Part shown: in pieces, positions 44,909 through 55,980 of the stretch
Numbering within the stretch: the stretch's first letter is position 1
Layout of the letters: the number at the start of each line of letters is the position of its first letter
Assembly (NCBI GenBank): GCA_031772625.1
Contig: CM062813.1
Location: 696,642,420 to 696,706,419 of the forward strand
Reading direction: 5' to 3'
Source of the DNA: Pinus tabuliformis
Lineage: Eukaryota > Streptophyta > Pinopsida > Pinales > Pinaceae
Length of the DNA stretch: 64,000 nucleotides
The notes under the pieces: generated by a model
Database searches by the model: none
Told to the model about the DNA's origin: nothing
What the model saw: only the letters and a program-made list of their open reading frames with translations
Translations under genes and position numbers: made by a program

Positions 44909-45995
44909 TGTTAAATTTTAGATAACATGTTCTTTGCATAGGACAATTAGTTCAATGATTTAGATGAGCCCAAGATTAATTCCATTTAGCAATCGCATAA
45001 ACTATTATTCATTGAGAGTAATTATCAAAAGAACATAAGTGATCATATGCAGGAGACAAGCCAAGACAAGAGAACACCGAAATTAACTCAAGCCAGGGAG
45101 AAACCCCAAGATGGAGAAAACCCTTGATCAAATATTCTTATTATAAATATCAAATATTCAGCAGAGAGAGTACAATAATCGAAATGACTTGCCAAATTGT
45201 GTGGATCCAATATCGCTGCCCTGAGCAATTAAATGATTCTATCAAGCCCTGAAATTTCGATCCAGCCATCTTCCTGAAGCAAGGTCTGGTTAGGGCTTCT
45301 TGAAGATCATTGTTGTCCAACTTCACTGGTCCCAAAACTCTTCACATCAACTGCAGCCTTCCAAGACAAACAAGAAGGCGCCCTTTGCTGACTTTATAGA
45401 CTGTTCTGAACCCTTGTTATGCCTGCAGCCCTTTCTGAAGTTACATGACTGTACTGCAACTATACCGAGAGATATTCTTCCTCATACAGTTCACAAATCA
45501 GCCCATAAATTCTGCTCATCATTCTATTCTAGATGACAGAGCTGCAATGACAGATATACCCACACAACGTGACTAGAATTCTCCCAGGGCCCAGCAACTG
45601 TCCTATCTGCCTAGCGGTTGTCCTATCTGAGATATCTCGGACCTATGGTAGTAGAATAACCCAAACAAGTTAGCCCTACATCCTTCTTCGAGTGATTGAT
45701 TATCACAAGCATATCTTTGGAGCCCATCGATGATCAAATGAGGATAGAGGACACCTCTATATATACAATTTGGAGAGGGTCAAGAGACATGTTGGTTGGG
45801 CCTTATGAGCTGGAGGCCGACCTTGATAATTTGCGTGACAGAAAACAAAAATTCAAAATCATACTTTTGCTTGACCAAATGAGACAATCTTTATATCGAT
45901 TTCGGTCCTCTCGAAGAGAGGAATTCAATGTTGCAATAATATTCCCCATAGGAACTGTCCAAAGTGGAATTTGGCCCTAGTTGCCAATTTTAACA
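44909..45995. repeat. Solo LTR related to C6
   Basis: 1087 bases from TGTTAAATTTTAG to CAATTTTAACA, flanked on both sides by ATATG (44904-44908 and 45996-46000). There is no internal region, so this is the product of LTR-LTR recombination in a former full element. It shares both ends and many internal stretches with the LTRs of C6. Confidence 0.92.
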
Positions 45996-46000
45996 ATATG

Positions 46001-47754
46001 CCCTCTCCATTCTTCTGGTCTGACTTGTCACTAGTTCATTGGGATTTGGCACCCTCTTAACCACATCCTTGAGTAGGGCCAACAAACATTGCCCTATAGG
46101 TTGACGCAGCTAAAAGAATAGAAAACCATATTATGACCACAATGAAACAAAAAGAAGAAAATCAAAATGAAAAAAATGGTCGAGAGATAAGTTAATGTGT
46201 GGGTAAAAGCCTAGCATGAGTGCTACCCTCCTCATAGCCACCACCTAATTCCTGAGTACTTGATTATGTAATTCATCAAAAGTAACCCTTGCATATCCCA
46301 ACCCTGACGAGTGATAAGCTATCTCATCTTAAAGAGCAAGCTCTAACCCTTCAGCTATGCACCCAAAATAAAAATCAGTGTTATGAAAAAGTAAAAGGCA
46401 CACTAGTGGGTTGGAAAAAGTAAGTTGATCAGGGTAATTCATGCCTCCATGATTGCTCCCTCCATTACATCTATACACTTAGGATGTGGACTCCCATTAG
46501 CTAGTCCCTTTGACCATGGCACTTGGCCATGAAGACCTTTCCCCTCCATTGTCACTCATTTTGCACTAACACCTATTGATTGAAGGGATGACCTCGAAAA
46601 TGTCACCTTCCCTTAGCAGTTGGAAGCACCTAACAAGGTTCACTATTGGCCACCTCTACCAAGGTAGGGAACACCTTTACCGAACTTAGTCTAGTTAGAT
46701 ATCAGAAGGTGATCCAAGTTTGAAGTATTAATATGTCCTTAACATGCAAATTTGGCCCACTTAGATGCTTATATGATCTTAGTCTCTAATGAATGGTTTC
46801 CTTCATTGGAGTTTGAGTTGGTCTTGTTAGGTGTTCCACAACATCCCAGGCCTTGGGGGCACCAACTCCACATGTACCCGGGCGTTTCAAAGAGGTTGGT
46901 GACTTAGCAAATGCAATGTTGCCCATTTACATGTAAGCATTGGGCGATATGATGACTTGAGCAATTGATGCACATACTAGAGTACCCCCAGAAACCGGAA
47001 CGTTGATCTTCTTTAGCCCAGCACAGAGTATTCTTGATGATTGCACCACTGAAGCCAACATGCCCCTAGGCTGGCCTTGACACTACCTAATGGGTAGGCC
47101 ATGATTCAAAACCAAGTCTTCCATGGGATGGCTAGGGAGGGCTTGTTGCATCTAATGGAGCCCTAATGCTAAAGAGAGGGGGGATTACGTTGACCATTGG
47201 AGACCCATGGAGATAACGTGGTGAAACACCAGCTAGATTTGTGACCTCTGGAGCTGCTTTAAGGTTGAATTTGAGGATTATTCTTCAAATGATGGATGAT
47301 TATGACACAGGGACTCGGGAGACACCTTCAGCTTTATACTCACCATCACATGGCATTTAAAGCCCAGAAAGGGCATGACATCATCATTTAAAGGCTTACA
47401 GCTCACACGTGGGTCTTTTGTGGCATGATTTCACATTGAGCTAGTGGGTTGGCTTGTAACCCAAGGATTATTTTATGTTTACTCATTATCAAACTTGTTT
47501 AGGGGCTTCATAAGCTAAAATTAGATGAGGTAGACCTCATATAAATAAAGGTCACCTCATTATTGCATTTCATCATCACTTGTGGACTATTTCGACCCCC
47601 TTAGAGATTTCGGCCTAACTTTTGTAGCCTATTACTCTTGTGGAGATGTGATCTTTGTCGATACTTTTGCTATTGGAGACTAGTCCTTGTGGAGACGTCA
47701 CTTTGGAATAATGAAGGATTTTTCATGGATATCTTTTGAGTATTTTTGTTGTTG
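46001..47754. other. Long stretch without recognisable gene
   Basis: No frame of 60 codons or more on either strand and no clear repeat structure. It continues the old target DNA of the solo LTR. It could be a very old transposon or true intergenic DNA. Confidence 0.45.
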
Positions 47755-48713
47755 AATATATTTTAATGGTTATCGCATGGAATATGTTTGTTATGGTTTT
47801 CTATGTTCTTGTTCAATTGCATATCTTTATATGAAATTTTAGCGAAATATTATATGCTTTAATTGGCAAATATTGAACATCCCTTGAGAACCTCCTAGAG
47901 AGCTTTGCTCTTGACTTTATCCTTGTATCGAGCGATGGATAAGGTTTTGAAAGTGGAAAACTAGGATTTCCCTCCTTACTCCCAAGTCCCTTCTAGGGTT
48001 TAATATCTCCATAGTAATTTTTACCTTAGACTCCATCACCCAAGAAGTAGGCATCGGCTTGCACATAGATGATCAAACTATACTACAACTTTCTTATTCT
48101 CTCTCTCTCTCTCAATTTTGGCCCTTTAAGGCAAGCCACTAGGGCTAGGGCATAGGGCTGAATTCAACTAGGGTCAAGTTGTTGGCTAATTTTGAGGCTC
48201 TTCTTGTTGATTGGACCTTTTAACATCTAAATTTTCTCTTCTACATGGTTGGAATAGCCTCCCTAGGACTGATGTCACCAACCCTAGGAAAACCCTAGTC
48301 CAGCATTAAAGCTTCAACTTCTGGATTATTGAAGGCTTGTGGCTCCTAATTATTGACCATACCTACCTAGAAAGCCTTTTCTTGGTCTTACATGCTTATG
48401 TGTGTCTCCCTTATAGCAAAGTACTCAAACCCTAGTCTATAAGTACCCTTGATAGGTTGCTTCGAGAGCACGTTATGCCTTGTTTCATTGGATTAAGCCT
48501 TGCTCTTAGTATGAGTGCCCTACTTGAGCTTATTCAAGTTGTCACCTTTGAGCTATTACCTTAGAATATCTATTAAGTGACCAATACCGGGAAGCCTCCC
48601 TCGTGGTGAGAATCTACTAAAGAGCGGGAGGTGGAGTGTTGTAGTGACAGTAGGCCTCCATCTCATTGTTCTCCCTTGGTCCGGTTCTCGTCTTGTGAGG
48701 CCTCTTACAAGAC
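47755..48713. repeat. Dispersed repeat H, copy 2
   Basis: 47833-48713 matches 20285-21165. If H is an LTR it may begin at TGTTGTTGAAT (about 47752) and end at GACAACA before CCCTCTAGGTAGG, a PPT-like run, but the two copies do not both show these ends. It includes a short (CT)n tract at 48097-48112. Confidence 0.55.
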
Positions 48714-48977
48714 AACACCCTCTAGGTAGGAAACCAATCTTCCGAACCTAAAAGTGAGGGGCAAGCCCTCCAAGTTGACATTGGGCAGTTGCCTGATTGT
48801 TTCGTAAGACTTTCCCCTTGGACAGGTTAGGATTTTTCCTCTACGGAGAATGTAAGAGATGGCACATTATAGATGCATAAAGCTACTCACACGTTTACAA
48901 TAGTCTTCATATTTATTTTGTAGCCTCTAGGTAGACAACTTGTTAATTCCCATTCTTGGATGCATTTTGTTCTTTCT

Positions 48978-49193
48978 TTAAACAGTGAATCTGTTTTCAA
49001 ATCTAGTACTGAGATATATCGGCCCCTCAGAAATAACATTTTCCTTTGATTCTTTCAACTGATCAATATGATCATGGAAAGCAGCTTTAGATGAGTCCCA
49101 AGCGGTTTCCAGAAACTCATTTCTGATAAATTGACTCAGAAGCAAACTATGTTCACTCCCAAAAAAATCTATTAAGTTCTTTTCCATCCACAA
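48978..49193 (-). pseudogene. Host-like coding remnant, unidentified C-terminus
   Basis: A 71-residue frame ending in TAA: SLLLSQFIRNEFLETAWDSS, KAAFHDHIDQLKESKENVIS. Composition is protein-like (few rare residues, mixed charges) and unlike the retroelement frames around it. Removing one base from a seven-base A run at 49161-49167 would open the frame further upstream, giving KLKLITTFVDGKELNRFFGS. I do not recognise the family. It could be a terminal exon of a host gene or a decayed copy. Confidence 0.4.
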
Positions 49194-49237
49194 ATGTAGT
49201 TATGAGCTTAAGTTTTCTTTGTGACTTAAATAATCTT

Positions 49238-49404
49238 TCATACTGTCCGTGAGCAATGTGGAATAGCAACTAATGACGTTGTAGGTTGGTTGGAAAGCCA
49301 ACTGAAATCAGGTTTATCCAGGTAGTACTCTGTTCTTTTTCTAACTACATTAAGTGTGAAAAACTGCTTCGCTCTGGATAGAGTCTGATTCAAAATGCGC
49401 ATAC
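49238..49404 (-). pseudogene. Host-like exon candidate
   Basis: On the minus strand a good acceptor (TTATATGTCAG) is followed by an open stretch of 54 codons beginning MRILNQTLSRAKQFF and containing VRKRTEYYLDKPDFSWLSNQ. It runs into TGA at 49238. A one-base shift inside the last third would join it to the frame at 48978. Not recognised; it lies 0.4 kb downstream of the SecA-like exon, in the same orientation. Confidence 0.35.
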
Positions 49405-49817
49405 CTGACATATAATTAAGGAGAAAATAGATCTCCAGGTTTAGACTGCAAGAAAAAATTTATAGCATTAAAGTGCACTCATACATATATGAAAGAAATC
49501 TACAAACTGGAATTTCAATTCTAGGTTTAATCAGGTTGACTGTCAAAATGGTAGAAAGAGAGATTAGAATAGACTTTATATATCCCTGGCTATAAACTAA
49601 GAAATAACATTAGTAGTAATTGCAAAACATCTTTCATAAAATCATTCCAGCAGGGACGAAAGGTTATACTTTATGCTTCTAACTATGCTCATCAGCATTT
49701 TAATAAAAAACTCCATTCTAAGTTCAACCCTTTAGCCATTTTTAATCTAGTTTGACTTTCCTTTACAGCTCATTGGACCTGGCAAATAAGGCGTAATTCA
49801 GAATGAAATCAAAGTAC

Positions 49818-49890
49818 CTATCAACTGCATGTCGAAAGGACGAAGACCCAATATTCTTTTGGAAGCTTCCCGAACAACTGCAAATGCTTC
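49818..49890 (-). CDS. SecA-like exon (plastid preprotein translocase ATPase)
   Basis: 73 bases bounded on the minus strand by an AG acceptor (CCATGACAG) and a GT donor (GTACTTT). Translation gives [20 protein letters not shown] and then MQLIG, a nearly exact copy of the conserved N-terminal SecA segment just before the Walker A region (family form [22 protein letters not shown]). SecA drives protein import into the thylakoid. The next expected SecA exon, with GGM and the GEGKT ATP-binding loop, is not found in the 900 bases downstream, nor the previous one upstream. It is either one exon of a long-intron gene or a relic. No stop or frameshift lies inside the exon. Confidence 0.72.
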
Positions 49891-50740
49891 CTGTCATGGA
49901 AAACAACGAAGTAATAAAAAATTGAGATCAAAATAAACTTTTATCACAAACAGTATAAAATATCTGGCAAGAGACACATGCACTGAATTTCTCATCCATC
50001 TTTGAGACATCACAAGCTGCTGATTGAAAAAATAATGAAGATCATCTTAACTTAAAACGTGTAAAATTACAATGAATAATAAGAGTCTGAAATGTGCCCC
50101 CGCAGAAGTTAGAACCTTGGAAAGATGTTACGTCCTCTATATCAAGCACTTCGAACTGTAAAGACCTGTTAAAAATCCTCTATATCTTGTACTCCAGTTC
50201 GTAAAGGTACAAGCCAAGAAATGAAACAAGAAGTAGAAATTTTAATCTCCATAATGTAGTCGGCTCGAAAAAGCTCCAACCACATACTTTTTAAATAAAG
50301 GAAGGATATATGAGTCAAAAAAATGTATATGTCACTAAATGAGCACATTAGGCAAGCGAACACCTTACTAACGAGCATAATTTATTCCTTTTGATAAAGA
50401 TGTCAATATGTTTGTAGATAAAATTCCATTAAAATCATACAGTCACCATTAGAACTTGGCGTCAGTTGAGATCATGATGTTTTAATCTTTAGCTCAAATG
50501 CAGTAGATAGCTATAGATAGAACAGTTCTGGTCACATGGTTGTAGCTATTTAAAAGAGTATACATGCGTAAATGGGAAAGAAATTTGAGGTACCATTTTA
50601 ATAGCAAAAGAATTGATTGAACAAAGCCATAGGCTGCAATAATTTTCATTTCAGTATTTTGTCTTACCAGTTAAATGACAACAATAGCTGTAATTCCTAT
50701 GGTACTTATATAGGTTTGCAAATTAGGGTAAATCACTTTC
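49891..50740. other. Intron-like or intergenic DNA upstream of the SecA-like exon
   Basis: AT-rich sequence without transposon ends or coding frames. If the SecA-like exon belongs to a living gene, this would be intron on the minus strand. Confidence 0.35.
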
Positions 50741-51700
50741 TTCAATGTACATTTTGTTAATATCTAAATTCCAGATCTCATTTTATTTCCTAGTAATTTT
50801 TATAGCCCAGAAAATATTTCTTTAATTATTGAATATAAAATACACTAAAATTCTTAACTCAAAAAATTTAGACAGCAGAAACAAAATATGGAAAATCAAT
50901 CACATACAGAAAAATTTCCTCCAACTGATCTCCACTTTTAATTATTTGAACAATGAGGCTCCCTTACTACGAAATTGGCCCACAGAGAAAATTACAGAAA
51001 TTATTGCAAATAAACCTGACCAATCTAGCTCTAAGAAATCCAATCTGCAACACAGAAGTGTTGTACGACCCAATTAAAGTCTTTCCTCCACACATGCAGC
51101 CTGCTGAAGCAACCCTCACATGACATGTGTGGCTCAGCTGCTCTACCAGTGCAGCTCGTGTGAGCTGTGGCCCTCTCTGCTTGGCACCTGCAACATGTAC
51201 TCGGAAATTGATACGGCCTCCTTGCTGTCAAGTCTCCATTCAATCTCCTACTCAGAATTTTTCCTCTCCCTGTTGCGCTCTTATTTTTCTCTTCAGTCCT
51301 TGAGAAAATCACTCTCTCAAATCTTTGTTAATTGTTGTCTTTCTTCTCTCCTTAGGCTTGCTTTTATAATATCTCATTGAGCTAAATCCCTAACCCTAAT
51401 CTCCAAAGTGATGGATGGCTAGGATTAAATCCTAAGCCACTTGAGATCAATGGTTGAGATTAAGTCTAAGTCACTAAAGTAAATAATTTACTTTTCCTTA
51501 GACTTTCCTAGCTCAATAGCCAACATTAATTAATTAACTTAACCAATGTGCTTTTCCTAAGTTAGACTTATGCTAAATTATAATAACAACTTACTCGTTA
51601 AATTGAGCAAGTTTCCTAAAGAGGCTTCAAACGAATTCTACATGCCTAACACTTAGCCAATGTAGAAGTACCTATCCGCTACTAGAAACCAGTGGATATA
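50741..51700 (-). repeat. Decayed copia LTR remnant
   Basis: 51340-51600 shares the LTR phrases of C5 in order: CCTTAGGCTTGCTTTTATAA, AGGATTAAATCCTAAG, ATCAATGGTTGAGATTA, and CTTTTCCTAAGTTAGACTTATG. Boundaries are not clear and no PPT or target duplication is seen. A GC-richer patch at 51090-51260 occupies the place of the R/U5 arrays of other LTRs. Confidence 0.4.
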
Positions 51701-52055
51701 AAATCAGCATATAAAATCAGCAAAAATCAGCGATCTTTACCGCCTCTCAACTTTTGGTGATCATAAATCGCAATTTTTTCGCTTTTGAAAAAATGGCATC
51801 ACAACCCAAAAAATCACCACGAAGTTGTGGCCTTGGGATTTTAAAGATAGTTTTGGGTTTCTTTTTGCCATTTTGGTTTTTTTGTTGTTGGAGAAGGAAG
51901 GAGACGAGCTTGTGGTAATTTTCAAGGAGGGATTGAGGACCAAACAGCCATTATCATCATCAACAAAGTTTGTTTTGTGGATCAAAGGTTAAAAATTGCC
52001 AAATCAGCCAGAGAAACTTCCCATCTTCTATTCACAGATATGTTCTAAATACCCC
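51701..52055. other. Short intergenic stretch
   Basis: No repeat or gene recognised. It has runs such as CAAAAAAACC/GGTTTTTTTG near 51790-51890 that could fold. Confidence 0.3.
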
Positions 52056-52755
52056 TGTTGTCGCCTAAAGTGTACATCTGAGGCGCAATTGTCAGAGTAG
52101 GGGGTTGTCACTCTAATCCCTACTCACTCCGTTTAAGCTCTCTCCTAGACAAGCTAAGGGGGGTAGTCCCTAAAGATGGATGGAAGGGGAAACTTGTTGG
52201 AACAACAAATCCTAGGAGACTAAGGGTAAGGCAACTACTCCTCTAGGCAACTTGAATTAGGATTAATTAGTAAGTGTGATTATAAGATGAGTAGTGTGTA
52301 TGTATCAAACAATAGATTCAATTTAAGATCAATATTGCAACAATAAGATTTAACAGATTAGAGACCAATGCCTTATAAAAATGCTCAATGAAGATTATAT
52401 CACTTGCGCAATGGAAAAGACTTCAAGTTACGAGATAAGCAATATTGCAAGAAGGTGTTAGAATCGAATTAAGATAACTGAAAATATGAGCAATAAACTT
52501 TAAGGGGCAATTGCAAGGAAAATACAATAAGCTTGAAGAGACAAGAATAATGATGTAAAACTTGCAATTATAGATTGAGCTCACAAATCCAATTACCAAT
52601 GATGGATGAATGCAAGATCTATCTAATATGAGATGCAGGATCTTGGTTAATTTTAATTAAAATGCCTAATCTAGGTGAAATCCTTCTCCTCAATTGTTTT
52701 GAAGCAAGTCTTACACAAGGTTGTAGAAAGAAGTCATCGAGAAGGAGGCTAAGGC
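52056..52755 (-). repeat. Fragment of a gypsy LTR related to 23143-26511
   Basis: It starts TGTTGTCGCCTAAAG and shares the following landmarks with the big gypsy LTR: GGGGGTTGTCACTCTAATCC, CACTCCGTTTAAGC, GGGGGTAG. It then drifts and is cut by the C7 LTR at 52756. Orientation is assigned by analogy. Confidence 0.6.
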
Positions 52756-53871
52756 TGTTGAAAAATGTGTAACTAGGATGAAATGTACTTTTTGATTCTT
52801 GTATATTGTAAAATGAAAGAAAAATTATTATTATTATTTTTGAGCATGGGTTTCATGCTCAAGGTCTTTTATTTTAGAGTTCAAGCACCCATTGAGTGCT
52901 TCTAGGGTTTTCCCTAGGTCAAGAAGTCAAAAGAGTCATTGTCATATGTTGAAGACCCCATTGGGCACATTGTAACTTGTAAAAAGAATTATTTTTGTAT
53001 TCAAAAGTGTCAAAATACCCTTCAAGACCAAGTCAACCTATCAGCTAAGAAGTCGGCCTATTTTGAGGAACTTCGTCCACCTTGGAAGCCTATATATAAG
53101 AGGGAACTCGACATCTTAGAGACATAATTCATTCTCTCATTACGCAAGCGAAGGAGAAGAAGAAAGAGGTTAGCGAAAAAGGAGAATGACGAGGATCAAG
53201 TGTTTGGGATATTTTCTCTCTCTCTCTCTCTATCTTCACACATACAAAGAAACGAAGCTAGGGTTTCTACTGATAGGTTAGCGTTTTGTTGCTACAGGAT
53301 CGATCTTGGAAAAGGAGCAGAAAGAAGCTCGAATTAGGTCATCCGCAAGCCCTAGAACAAGGAAAAAGTCAAGCGAAGGTCTGAAGAAGTCTTGGAAGCC
53401 CTAACTAAGCTCGCACGTGTGGAGGCAGCTGCTGTTGGGAGGGCCGAAAATTTCAGACCTGCAATAGAGCCCAAAATTCTGTTGTTGGGGTCGAAGTTAT
53501 GCTACTGGAAGAGATTTAAGTGGGTTTGACATGGACAAAAGGAAGCACATCATCAAGGAGGTTGGACTTGGTCTTCAAAGGGTGTTGGTCTTGGTCTAGA
53601 GGTCTTGGAATTCGTCAATTGAAGAATCTATAAGAAGAGAAGAGATTTACGGGTTTTCCTCTCAGATGGAGAGGTTTTGGCCCTGGCTTGCAGCCTATAT
53701 CCTATGTTCTTATGTACTATTGTTCTTCTTGTTTTGGTAGTTGTTTGATGATAAGAACAAACATAATAATAAGAGAAGAAGCTAATAAGTAAGAAAAAGT
53801 AAAAATATATCACAAGTAGTTATCAAGTAAAGAGAAATTATCCTAACTATTGCCCTATAGATTTCTCAACA
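52756..53871 (+). repeat. 5' LTR of copia C7
   Basis: 1116 bases from TGTTGAAAAATG to TTTCTCAACA, directly followed by the primer site. A TATA box (TATATATAAG) is at 53091-53100, so transcription should begin near 53125. Its partner at 57453-58577 is clearly related but very diverged. Confidence 0.87.
53091..53100 (+). promoter_or_regulatory. TATA box of the C7 5' LTR
   Basis: TATATATAAG in the middle of the LTR, preceded by GGAAGCC. The same arrangement is present in the 3' LTR at 57827-57836. Confidence 0.75.
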
Positions 53872-53883
53872 TGGTATCAGAGC
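53872..53883 (+). other. Primer binding site of C7 (tRNA-iMet)
   Basis: TGGTATCAGAGC, a perfect tRNA-iMet complement, immediately after the LTR. Confidence 0.95.
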
Positions 53884-53903
53884 TAAGGTTGGCTAAGGGC
53901 ATA

Positions 53904-54206
53904 ATGAAGATCTCCTCTACATTGAAGAAGTTCCTAAAGAAGTGTACAATGGTGGCAAGTCATCTCAAAAAGGGCATCAAAGAAGTATGGGATCTCTTAT
54001 TTTCTCTTAAGGAAGTAACCAAGACATCTATAAAGGACAAAGGACTATTCTCAGCACTCACTAGCACATTTCAAGACGATAATATTTGGGTTATCGATAG
54101 TGGAGCATCAAGACACATGACTGGTCAACACAAGCAACTAAAGACATTGTCAAAAGGGAAGTCCTCTTATTCCGTAGAGCTTGGTGACAATAAGAGCTAC
54201 CTTGTG
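53904..54206 (+). pseudogene. Protease N-terminal part of C7, no gag before it
   Basis: Start chosen at the first ATG after the primer site (53904), only 20 bases downstream of it. A leader of about 63 residues (MKISSTLKKFLKKCTMVASH and on, KKGIKEVWDLLFSLKE) has a basic first half and precedes DNIWVIDSGASRHMTGQHKQ, the protease with an intact DSGA. ELGDNKSYLVS follows, then the frame is cut by the LTR of C8. No zinc knuckle or capsid domain is present. As with C4 and C8, gag is missing between primer site and protease. Confidence 0.82.
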
Positions 54207-55136
54207 AGTTAGTTCTTGTAGCATCAGATGTGTTCTAGCCACGAGATTTCGTGGAGAGGCTAGAATACATGTATTCTCCAATACCCAAAAATTGTTTCTA
54301 GAAATTCCACCTAGAGACGACTTAATTAGACTAATTAATCAGTTTTTAATATTTCCTAAGTCTAAACTTAGGAAATATGATTAATTAATCATAATTAATT
54401 AAGTCATGGTGTGAATGTTCTATAAAATCACACAAATCGACACGGAAATAATTTGGGCCATTGATTATGTTTTAATCTTGGTCGTTGGTGCTCCAAAAGA
54501 AGATTATAAGAAGAAATCGATGGCTAGATGAAGAACACACCAGTGCAGTTACTCAGTTGCCTAGGTAGGTTGATTTTCTCAGTGGTTATGATTTAGCAGA
54601 GAGAGAGTCAATGGGTGAGTAGTAGGTGAGAGAGAGAGGGTAGCAGCAGGAGTCCAGAAGGCAGATTTTCGAATTAAGGAAGAGGCAACAGAGAGAGTGT
54701 ATTCCACCATAGCACTGCACAGTGTGATGCAGAGGCACCAGCGTATGGGCAGAGGGTCCATCTCAGGGTCAGGAAGTTGTTGTGGAGAGTGAGAAATTTC
54801 TTATAAAATTTCTCTCAATATTTTCTCTTTGTCTAGATTGCCAGAATTCTTGTACTCAGATTTGCTGCTGAAAATTAATAAGAAAACCCTCATCTGTTGC
54901 ACCAGTTTTCCCACATTGGGTTTTTCCGGGGACAATTGTCCAAAAATAATTGTGTTAATATTTTCTATGTGTGTGCTAGAATTTCTCTATTTCCAACATT
55001 TTATTTTCCGCAGTAATTTATTGTGAAAATTGCAGTAGTAAACTTATTTGATATTTGTTGTAGCAAATAAACTGCATAATTAATTTGACAGTTAGAAGAA
55101 TATTTTTCAGTTATTGAAATAGATGAAATTTTCACA
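54207..55136 (+). repeat. 5' LTR of copia C8, inserted in C7
   Basis: A 930-base LTR in plus orientation. It ends GAAATTTTCACA and starts near AGTTAGTTCTTGTAGCATC (first base of TG mutated). It is the mirror orientation of the C4/C5 LTRs: TAAGTCTAAACTTAGG in U3 and the U5 block with a perfect GGACAATTGTCC palindrome at 54901-54951. Confidence 0.85.
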
Positions 55137-55457
55137 TGATATCAGAGCATATATGATCATTTGGAGAGCTCAGTAGCAGAGAAAGGAAGAGGTTCACTGC
55201 TCAGCATGAGCAGCAATTCGAATCCCTAGAGGGCAACGCAGTCTCTTGGCGAGGAAGTCGTACTTCTTGAGGAAAATCATCTTTTCTGAGAGAGCAACAA
55301 AAAAAATTGAATTCTCCGGATCAAGAAAGTCTAGAGGTAGAGGGAGCAACCCCATATTTTTTTGCAGAGCAAATCTCTAGCCGGACACAGTAATTTTTGT
55401 AGCAATTTGTTTGGGTAGATTTAGCATCAGGAGGAAAGAGAAATAGCACAGAAAATT
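55137..55457 (+). other. Primer site and leader of C8
   Basis: TGATATCAGAGC (55137-55148) is one mismatch from the tRNA-iMet complement. The leader to the first ATG is about 309 bases and shares CAATTCGAATCCCTAG, CTGAGAGAG and TCTAGAGGTAGA in order with the leader of C4, despite the diverged LTRs. It holds no gag. Confidence 0.82.
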
Positions 55458-55980
55458 ATGGACAAAATTACCGGTCATGATGATTTAGATTTATCTTCCA
55501 GGCTAGAGGATGAACTTGCTTGTCTATCAAGATCAACTTCACCTAATGTCTGGTATATAGATAGTGGAGCTTCAGCTCATATGACAAGAGTTAGAGAATA
55601 TTTCTCTAGCTATCAAGAAGAGCATATGGACTTCCAGATCACTATGGGCAACAGAACTAAATGTACTCTTGTAGGGAGAGACACCATAGAGTTTCAGAGG
55701 GAGTATGGAGAGACACCATAGAGTTTTAGAGGCAGTCAGGAGCCTGCACCAGCGCTACTAATGTATTGCATGTGCCTAGATTGGGTATGAACCTAATTTC
55801 AGTGTCCCAGTTGCAGGACAAGGGGTATGATGTACACTTCGTAGGGAAGAAAGTGTATGTCAAACACTCAAGCTAGAAGAAGGTGAAACAAATTGGAGCT
55901 TGAAGCAACAGGTTATACAGATTGGAGCTTGATTCTCCAATGGCACTAATAGGCAGTGACAGTAGCAGTGGAAACAAAAG
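55458..55980 (+). pseudogene. Leader peptide, protease and pre-integrase of C8
   Basis: ATG at 55458 starts MDKITGHDDLDLSSRLEDEL, then VWYIDSGASAHMTRVREYFS (intact protease Asp) and DFQITMGNRTKCTLV. A short tandem repeat of GGAGAGACACCATAGAGTTT (about 55676 and 55707) breaks the frame. VLHVPRLGMNLISVSQLQDK-like sequence and LYRLELDSPMALIG-like sequence follow in other frames until about 55980, where homology ends. The N-terminal peptide aligns with that of C4 (LSSRLEEEFICLASS). Integrase, RT and the 3' LTR are missing. Confidence 0.85.

Noticed and set aside
51031-51312. A 93-codon Cys-rich minus-strand frame with several CxxC-like spacings
   Set aside because: The cysteines do not match a known zinc-binding pattern, and the region lies within a probable decayed LTR.
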